From NCBI GenBank assembly GCA_017379255.1, contig JAFNWZ010000012.1:1-7265 (forward strand): DNA of 7,265 nucleotides. Reading direction: 5' to 3'. Positions 1 to 5,002 of the stretch are shown here, piece by piece. This DNA is from Akkermansia sp. (GTDB lineage: Bacteria; Verrucomicrobiota; Verrucomicrobiia; Verrucomicrobiales; Akkermansiaceae). Each line of letters begins with the position of its first letter. The first letter of the stretch is position 1. The notes under the pieces are model-generated. The model saw only the letters and a program-made list of their open reading frames with translations. It made no database searches and was not told the origin of the DNA. The position numbers and the translations under genes were made by a program.

Positions 1-830
1 CGGTGCGCGGCGAGGGCGGCGTGCTCCGCGGGCCGGATGGCCAGGAGTTCATGCAGAAGTATGATACCCGCAAGAGCCTGGCCCCGCGAGACATTGTGGC
101 GCGCGCCATCAACCACGAAATTCTGCGCACCGGCCACCCCTGCATGTACCTCGACATGACCCACAAGCCCAAGGGCTTCATGGCCGAGCGTTTCCCCTAC
201 ATCTACGAGACCTGCAAGAGCTATGGCGTGGATGCCGAAACTGATTTCATTCCGGTAGTTCCCAGCGCGCACTACCAGTGCGGCGGTGTGCAGACGGATA
301 CGGACGGCCAGACCTCCCTGCGCGGTCTGTTCTGCGCTGGTGAAACCGGCTGCACCGGGCTGCACGGTGCCAACCGCCTGGCCAGTAATTCCCTGCTGGA
401 ATGTGTGGTGATTTCCAAGCGCGCCCTGAACCGCATGCTGCGCAGCCTGCCGCTGGCGCACAAGATGGAGGAATACCCCATCCCTGAATGGAAGCATGGC
501 GAACGCGTGCCGCAGGATGACCTGGCCATTCTCTACCACTGCTGGGACGAAGTGCGCCGCACCATGATGGACTATGTGAGCATTGTGCGCACCAACCACC
601 GCCTGCAGCGCGCCGCCACCCGCCTGCGCAACATCAACCGCGAAATCAACGAATACTACTGGGGCTACCGTGTGACCCCGGAAATTCTGGATTTGCGCAA
701 TCTGGCCCTCACCGCTTCCCTCATTGTGGACTGCGCCATCCGCCGCCAGGAATCCCGCGGGCTGCACTTCACACTTGATGCTCCGGATAAGCTGCCTGTT
801 GCCCGCCCCAGCGTGCTCCACAACTGGTAA
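1..830 (+). CDS. nadB: L-aspartate oxidase, C-terminal part (5' end outside window)
   Basis: This FAD enzyme oxidises L-aspartate to iminoaspartate, the first step of de novo NAD synthesis; the product passes to quinolinate synthase NadA in the cytoplasm. The visible 275 residues are about half of a typical 530-540-residue NadB, and the N-terminal FAD-binding fold lies off the left edge. Numbering from the first full codon (base 3), I see RGEGG at 2-6, LAPRDIVARAI at 27-37, SAHYQCGG at 88-95 and HGANRLASNSLLE at 121-133. R29, H90 and R125 have the spacing of the catalytic R290, H351 and R386 of E. coli NadB. The C-terminal helical domain ends in SRGLHFTLD plus a short tail, as is normal for the family. 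The GASNS-type and SAHY motifs separate it from succinate dehydrogenase flavoproteins, the nearest alternative. It is followed after 12 bp by the DPBB gene. The frame is open to the left edge, so the GTG at 3 is an internal Val codon, not the start. Confidence 0.96.
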   Translation, partial: VRGEGGVLRGPDGQEFMQKYDTRKSLAPRDIVARAINHEILRTGHPCMYLDMTHKPKGFMAERFPYIYETCKSYGVDAETDFIPVVPSAHYQCGGVQTDTDGQTSLRGLFCAGETGCTGLHGANRLASNSLLECVVISKRALNRMLRSLPLAHKMEEYPIPEWKHGERVPQDDLAILYHCWDEVRRTMMDYVSIVRTNHRLQRAATRLRNINREINEYYWGYRVTPEILDLRNLALTASLIVDCAIRRQESRGLHFTLDAPDKLPVARPSVLHNW

Positions 831-842
831 GAGTAACAACAC

Positions 843-1757
843 ATGCTGGTGCGCCACTTGTTCACGCTGCTCCCCCTGCTGGCTCTTCTCCCCCTCCAGG
901 CAGAAGCGCAGAAGCGCAGCAGCATGAGCTCAACGGCGGTTCAGCGCAGCGCAAAAAAACCGCCCAGGCGCCGCATGAGCGAGGAGAGGCTCCGCGACTC
1001 CGCCATCAAGGCGGGGCCTATGCGCCCGGAATTCGACCAGAGCCACCGCCGGAACTTCCCCGACCCGAAGAAGTACGGCAACCGCCCCAGCCCCGGGGCA
1101 TACCCCTGGCATTTCGATATCACCGCCACCTACTTCTACATAGGCGAACAGGCAACTAAGAACAACCCCGTTCCCAACACCGCCAGCAGCTGGGACAGCG
1201 CCTGGGATGACAACTACGGCGGCTTTGACGACCCGAACCCGGCCAACCGATGCCCCCGCACCTACACCCCGCTGGGCTTCACGCCGCAGCTCAATCCCTT
1301 CTACGTAGCCCTGCCCTACAATGACATCGACAAGGGAGGGCCGAAACCGGAGGCTTCGCGCGTGATTCCCTGGTACCGCAAATACAAGGACGGCAAGTAC
1401 GAATCAGTCTGCCGCGGCACCTGGGTGCAGATTTACTACAACGGGCGCTACTGCTTTGCGCAGTGGGAAGACTGCGGCCCGTTCCGCACCGACGACTGGG
1501 AATATGTATTCCTTGGCGCGCGCCCGAAAAACCATGCCAACAAGGCCGCCGGCATTGATATTTCCCCCGCTGTGCGCGATTACCTCGGCATCAAGGGCGG
1601 TACAGCCACCGTTCACTGGCGCTTTGTGGATTTCCACCGGGTGCCGGGAGGCCCTTGGGCGCGCTACGGCAAAGACAACCCCTTCATCAACCCGGAGTTG
1701 AAACGCGCTATTTTCAAATACCAGCACAAACACAACATCATCACCACCAAACGCTGA
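843..1757 (+). CDS. Secreted RlpA-like double-psi beta-barrel protein
   Basis: This is a 304-residue exported protein of unproven function. Residues 1-22 form a signal peptide with a Leu-rich core and a likely cleavage after A-E-A (22). No lipobox cysteine is present. Residues 23-60 are a basic, low-complexity tether (KKPPRRR at 38-44). From about 92 to 265 there is a domain resembling the double-psi beta-barrel of RlpA and expansins: FYVALPYND at 153-161, EDCGPF at 209-214 and AGIDISPAVRDYLGI at 236-250. The last two match the RlpA pattern DRGPF followed by IDLSxAAxxxLGI, which places D210 at the conserved barrel Asp. Four cysteines (137, 190, 204, 211) could form disulfides outside the cytoplasm. 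RlpA proteins bind or cleave denuded peptidoglycan glycans, so an envelope role is inferred. There is no SPOR domain, and the long insertions between barrel strands are unlike E. coli RlpA. The start is supported by the signal peptide; only a weak AAGAG lies upstream. It could instead be a non-enzymatic binding barrel. Confidence 0.8.
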   Translation: MLVRHLFTLLPLLALLPLQAEAQKRSSMSSTAVQRSAKKPPRRRMSEERLRDSAIKAGPMRPEFDQSHRRNFPDPKKYGNRPSPGAYPWHFDITATYFYIGEQATKNNPVPNTASSWDSAWDDNYGGFDDPNPANRCPRTYTPLGFTPQLNPFYVALPYNDIDKGGPKPEASRVIPWYRKYKDGKYESVCRGTWVQIYYNGRYCFAQWEDCGPFRTDDWEYVFLGARPKNHANKAAGIDISPAVRDYLGIKGGTATVHWRFVDFHRVPGGPWARYGKDNPFINPELKRAIFKYQHKHNIITTKR

Positions 1758-1769
1758 TTTTTCCACGCC

Positions 1770-2750
1770 ATGTTCAAGAACCTCATCTTCGACTGGTCCG
1801 GCACGCTGTGCGATGACCTTGCCCTCACCCTGGAAGCCACCAACTACGTGCTGGCCCAGTATGACCGACCCGCCCTGACCCGCGAGCAGTTCCGCGCCGA
1901 ATTCCAGCTTCCCTACCCGGATTACTACGCCCGCAAGACCCCGGAAGCCAAACTGGTGGATCTAGAGAAATTCTACCGCCATGCCTTTGACCACGCCGTG
2001 ACCCAGGTCACCATCATTCCGCACGCACGGGAGTTCATGGAATTCTGCCGCAAACGCGGCATCCGCTGCTTCATCCTGACCAGCATGGACCCGCGCGCCT
2101 TCGATGAGCAGGCGCGTTTCCTGGGGCTCAAGGATTACTTCGAGCACATCCACTCCGGTGTGCGCAACAAGGAGGAATACATCTACAACCTGCTGCGCCA
2201 GCACAGCCTCAACCCGGCCGATACCGCCTTCATCGGTGACATGCAGCACGATATCAACGCCGCCCACAGCGCCGGCATCATCGGCATCGGCGTGCTCACC
2301 GGCTACAACAACGCCGCCCAGCTGGCCGTTTCCACCCCGGATTTAACCGTTCCCCACCTGGGTTCCCTCCAAAGCCTCATGGAACGCAGCGGCACACGGG
2401 CCGCAACGGCAGACTCCATCCACATCAACGGGCTGGAGTTCACCTGCCGCATCGGCGTGCCGGAGGAAGAACGCGCCGTGCCGCAGAAGCTGATGGCCAA
2501 TATCACCCTGACTCCGCCCGCAGCCTTTGCCGATATGGCAGAAGACATCAGCAGCACCATAGACTATGACGCCCTGAGCCGCCACCTGATGGCGCTGGCC
2601 CAGGCTGAGCCCACCATCCTGCTGGAAACCCTGTGCCGCCGACTGGCCGTGGCCTGTGTGCAGGACTTCGGCGCCGCCAGCGCCACCGTAGAGCTCCACA
2701 AATTCATTCTTCCCTTCACCCAATCCGTTTCCGTGCGTTGCACGCTGTAA
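1770..2750 (+). CDS. HAD-superfamily hydrolase / dihydroneopterin aldolase (FolB) fusion
   Basis: One uninterrupted 326-residue protein carries two enzyme domains. Residues 1-204 are a HAD domain resembling phosphoglycolate phosphatases: motif I is FDWSGTL (7-13, nucleophile D8), then a small helical cap at about 20-80, motif II T104/S105, K134 as motif III, and motif IV GDMQHD (156-161). The usual second Asp of motif I is Ser (S10). A short linker (about 205-216) leads to a FolB domain (217-326). Compared with S. aureus FolB, residues E22, Y54, E74 and K100 are matched by E234, Y266, E286 and K311 with almost constant spacing, so the aldolase domain looks active. FolB cleaves 7,8-dihydroneopterin to 6-hydroxymethyl-dihydropterin and glycolaldehyde in folate synthesis. 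The epimerase FolX is the main alternative for this half. The HAD substrate is unknown; dihydroneopterin phosphate is an inference from the fusion. The gene starts 12 bp after the DPBB gene without a Shine-Dalgarno sequence. Confidence 0.9.
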   Translation: MFKNLIFDWSGTLCDDLALTLEATNYVLAQYDRPALTREQFRAEFQLPYPDYYARKTPEAKLVDLEKFYRHAFDHAVTQVTIIPHAREFMEFCRKRGIRCFILTSMDPRAFDEQARFLGLKDYFEHIHSGVRNKEEYIYNLLRQHSLNPADTAFIGDMQHDINAAHSAGIIGIGVLTGYNNAAQLAVSTPDLTVPHLGSLQSLMERSGTRAATADSIHINGLEFTCRIGVPEEERAVPQKLMANITLTPPAAFADMAEDISSTIDYDALSRHLMALAQAEPTILLETLCRRLAVACVQDFGAASATVELHKFILPFTQSVSVRCTL

Positions 2751-2792
2751 CCCCGGCGGCTTCATGTGGCAGATTTGTCACAAACTTACAGC

Positions 2793-2821
2793 TTGCAGAT
2801 ATGTGGCTTCAATGATATTAT
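2793..2821 (+). promoter_or_regulatory. Candidate sigma70-type promoter for the efflux genes
   Basis: The 96-bp gap after the folB fusion is clearly AT-richer than its surroundings and is the only gap long enough for a promoter. The best -10 candidate is TATTAT at 2816-2821 (5 of 6 consensus bases), with an overlapping TATAAA at 2819-2824. At 17 bp upstream lies TTGCAG (2793-2798), a weak -35. A better -35 word, TTGTCA (2775-2780), has only a poor -10 partner (GATATG, 2798-2803). The placement suggests that the adaptor and pump genes are transcribed separately from the upstream genes. The assignment is by eye, and the organism's sigma-factor preference is unknown. Confidence 0.35.
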
Positions 2822-2846
2822 AAACTCAGTCCCTTTTCCCCATTCC

Positions 2847-4976
2847 ATGAAATATAGTCTAACTCTTCCCCTTCTATTGGCACTGGGCGGCGCAGCCATG
2901 GCCCAGATGCCAGGCAAGATGACCACCTTTGTGCTTGCCGAAAAAGCCTCTGCCGGCTATGACCGGATTATCCGCAAAAGCACAGGCCGCACCGAAGCCG
3001 TGCGCCATGTCACCATCCGCGCAGCCGTGGAAGGCCAGCTGGTAGAAGTGCTTTTCCAGGAAGGAGCATTCGTCAAGGAAGGGGAGCTACTGCTGCGCAT
3101 TGACCCGCTGCGCTACGAAGCCGCCATCAAACAGGCAGAAGCCACCGTGGCCCAGCTGGAGGCCCAGCTGGCCTATGCCACCAGCCGCGCCAACCGATTC
3201 AGCACCCTGGCAGAGCAGCAGGCTGCTTCTCGCGAGGACATGGGAACCACGAAAGCGAACGTGGCAGAACTGAAAGCCAGAATCAAAGGCGCCGAAGCAG
3301 AGCTGGCGCGCGCCCGCAAGGATTTGGAGGATTGCAGTATCTACGCTGAAATCAGCGGCCGCATCGGTCGTATCCAGAAAGGCACCGGCAACTACATCAC
3401 CCGCGGAGAAGCCATCACCACCATCACTCAGCTGGACCCGATTTATGTGCGTTTCCCGCTGAGCCAGAACGATGTAAACGGCATCTTCCACGGTCCCAAG
3501 GAAATTGGCAATGTGACCAGGGTACAGCTGACTCCCGCGAGCGGCCGCCCGTATGCCGGCAATGGGCGCATCGTCATCGTTGATAACCAGCTCACCGGCA
3601 GCACAGACTCGTACACCCTGTGGGCAGAATTCGAGAACCCGGAGCATAAGCTGACCCACAGCGGCATCGGCGCGCTCACGATTGAACTGACCAACACGCG
3701 CGAGCTCTGCATGGTGCCGCTCACAGCGGTGCATTATGATTCTGATGGAGCCTTTGTATACACCATTGATTCTGAAGGCAAGGTAGCGAGACGGAATGTA
3801 GTGACCGGCTCGGTACAGGGACGCCTGCAGTCCATTTATTCCGGTCTGGAAATAGGCGAAACCGTCATCAGCGACGGCTCTCACAAGACCCGCCCGGGTG
3901 CAGTGGTGCGCCCGGTATTTGCAGATGCCACCGTAAACGAGCCCGGCTCTGCCCAGGGAGGGGAGCTCGCGCCGGTGGAAGTGGGCACGGCGCAGGTTGC
4001 AGAAATGGTTGACCCCACCGTACTGAAAGTTGAAACGGCGCGATTGGAAGCGCTCAACGTAGTGGAACTGCGCCCGCTGGTGCAAGGGCTGGTGGAAGAA
4101 ACAAATTTCAAGGAAGGCGAACATGTGGAAAAGGGTGCCAGCCTGTTCCGCATTGATTCGACCCGCTATCAGGCCACGGTGGAAACCTGCCAGGCAGCCA
4201 TTGCGCAGCTGGATATCAAGATTGCCGATGCGCAGAGCAAATATGAACGCCAGCAGAAACTGCTGACACTGAATGCCAGCAGCAAGGACGACCTCGAAAA
4301 CGCAAAGGCCACCCTGCACCAGCTGCAGGCAGAGCGCGAAGCCGCCGTTGCCCGTCTGGCCGTGGCAGAGGATGATGTGAAACGCTGCCACGTGACCGCT
4401 CCGGTAAGCGGCCGCGCCGGACGTATCCTCATCTCCAAGGGCAACTATGTGACCAGCCTCAACGAACCGCTGGCCCGCATGGTGCAGCTCAGCCCCATTT
4501 ACGCACGTTTCCCCCTCAGCGAGAAAGACATTCTCTCGGTATACGGCAGTGCAGACAAACTGGCCGAACAAGCCGAGCTCACCTTGATAACCTCCACCGG
4601 TGAGGAATTACCGGATAAAGGCCGCGTGGCGTTCTGCGACAACGAAATCCAGACCACAACAGACACTCAGAACATCTGGGCCGTCTTTGAAAACGCAGAT
4701 AAGAGCCTGACACCCGGCGGCGTGGTCAGCATTCATGTGAAGCGCAAGGCAGAGCACCAGGTTCCATGCATCCCGGCCGACGCCGTGCTCACGGACTCCC
4801 GCGGATACTACGTTTATGTGATGAAGCATAACCGCGCCGTGGAGCGCCGCATCATCTGCGGCAGCACGGCGGAAGATGGCCGCATTGCCGTGTTCTCCGG
4901 GCTGCTTCCGGGTGAGCAGGTCATTACCACCAACCTGGCAGATATGGAAGAAAACACCCCTGTGCAGGCACGCTGA
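2847..4976 (+). CDS. Tandem (double) RND efflux periplasmic adaptor protein
   Basis: This is a membrane fusion protein that bridges an inner-membrane RND pump to an outer-membrane channel. At 709 residues it is nearly twice the usual 370-400, because it holds two complete adaptor modules. Residues 1-20 are a signal peptide (cleavage near AMAQ) with no lipobox Cys, so it is probably soluble and periplasmic. Module 1 (about 21-357) has a lipoyl half-motif (VEGQLVEVLFQEGAFVKEG, 61-79), a coiled-coil hairpin (about 91-165), QLDPIYVRFPLS (195-206) and a membrane-proximal domain. Module 2 (about 386-709) repeats this order: FKEGEHVEKG (421-430), hairpin (about 442-516), QLSPIYARFPLS (547-558). Both hairpin tips keep RxxxLxxxxxxS (R117/L121/S128 and R468/L472/S479), the docking motif known from AcrA (R128/L132/S139). 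A GTG at 2766 would add 27 residues ahead of the signal peptide, so ATG 2847 is preferred. The RND pump starts 26 bp downstream. Confidence 0.92.
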   Translation: MKYSLTLPLLLALGGAAMAQMPGKMTTFVLAEKASAGYDRIIRKSTGRTEAVRHVTIRAAVEGQLVEVLFQEGAFVKEGELLLRIDPLRYEAAIKQAEATVAQLEAQLAYATSRANRFSTLAEQQAASREDMGTTKANVAELKARIKGAEAELARARKDLEDCSIYAEISGRIGRIQKGTGNYITRGEAITTITQLDPIYVRFPLSQNDVNGIFHGPKEIGNVTRVQLTPASGRPYAGNGRIVIVDNQLTGSTDSYTLWAEFENPEHKLTHSGIGALTIELTNTRELCMVPLTAVHYDSDGAFVYTIDSEGKVARRNVVTGSVQGRLQSIYSGLEIGETVISDGSHKTRPGAVVRPVFADATVNEPGSAQGGELAPVEVGTAQVAEMVDPTVLKVETARLEALNVVELRPLVQGLVEETNFKEGEHVEKGASLFRIDSTRYQATVETCQAAIAQLDIKIADAQSKYERQQKLLTLNASSKDDLENAKATLHQLQAEREAAVARLAVAEDDVKRCHVTAPVSGRAGRILISKGNYVTSLNEPLARMVQLSPIYARFPLSEKDILSVYGSADKLAEQAELTLITSTGEELPDKGRVAFCDNEIQTTTDTQNIWAVFENADKSLTPGGVVSIHVKRKAEHQVPCIPADAVLTDSRGYYVYVMKHNRAVERRIICGSTAEDGRIAVFSGLLPGEQVITTNLADMEENTPVQAR
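3009..4961 (+). repeat. Two diverged tandem copies of the adaptor module within one gene
   Basis: Copy 1 runs roughly 3009-3917 and copy 2 roughly 4056-4961, with a period of 351-352 codons. Aligned by eye, VEGQLVEVLF onward (residues 61-90) against 412-441 gives 14 of 30 identities. GRIGRIQKGTGNYIT against GRAGRILISKGNYVT gives 10 of 15, and the PIYxRFPLS block gives 10 of 12. The copies diverge at the DNA level, so the duplication or fusion looks old. They are joined by a Gly/Pro/Glu-rich linker of about 28 residues (358-385). Confidence 0.85.
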
Positions 4977-5002
4977 ACCACTAACCCGATTTTCACAACA
5001 TT

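Noticed and set aside
2343..2765. A 140-codon - strand open frame over the FolB region
   Set aside because: It lies antisense to the FolB domain, whose catalytic residues are all conserved, and has no recognisable features of its own.
2736..2775. Possible terminator after the HAD-FolB gene
   Set aside because: The GC-rich CCCCGGCGGC has no paired arm and no following T-run, so an intrinsic terminator is not supported.
2766..2846. In-frame upstream extension of the adaptor gene from GTG 2766
   Set aside because: The 27 added residues would bury the signal peptide inside the protein and would be translated from the AT-rich promoter-like gap. ATG 2847 gives a normal exported N-terminus.
3918..4001. 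Possibility that the double adaptor is two genes or a frameshift join
   Set aside because: The frame is continuous with no stop, and there is no signal peptide or start context before module 2. The linker composition is that of a genuine inter-domain linker.
3087..4571. A 494-codon open frame on the - strand, opposite the double adaptor
   Set aside because: It has no family resemblance, no signal and odd composition. The + strand holds well-conserved adaptor motifs throughout.
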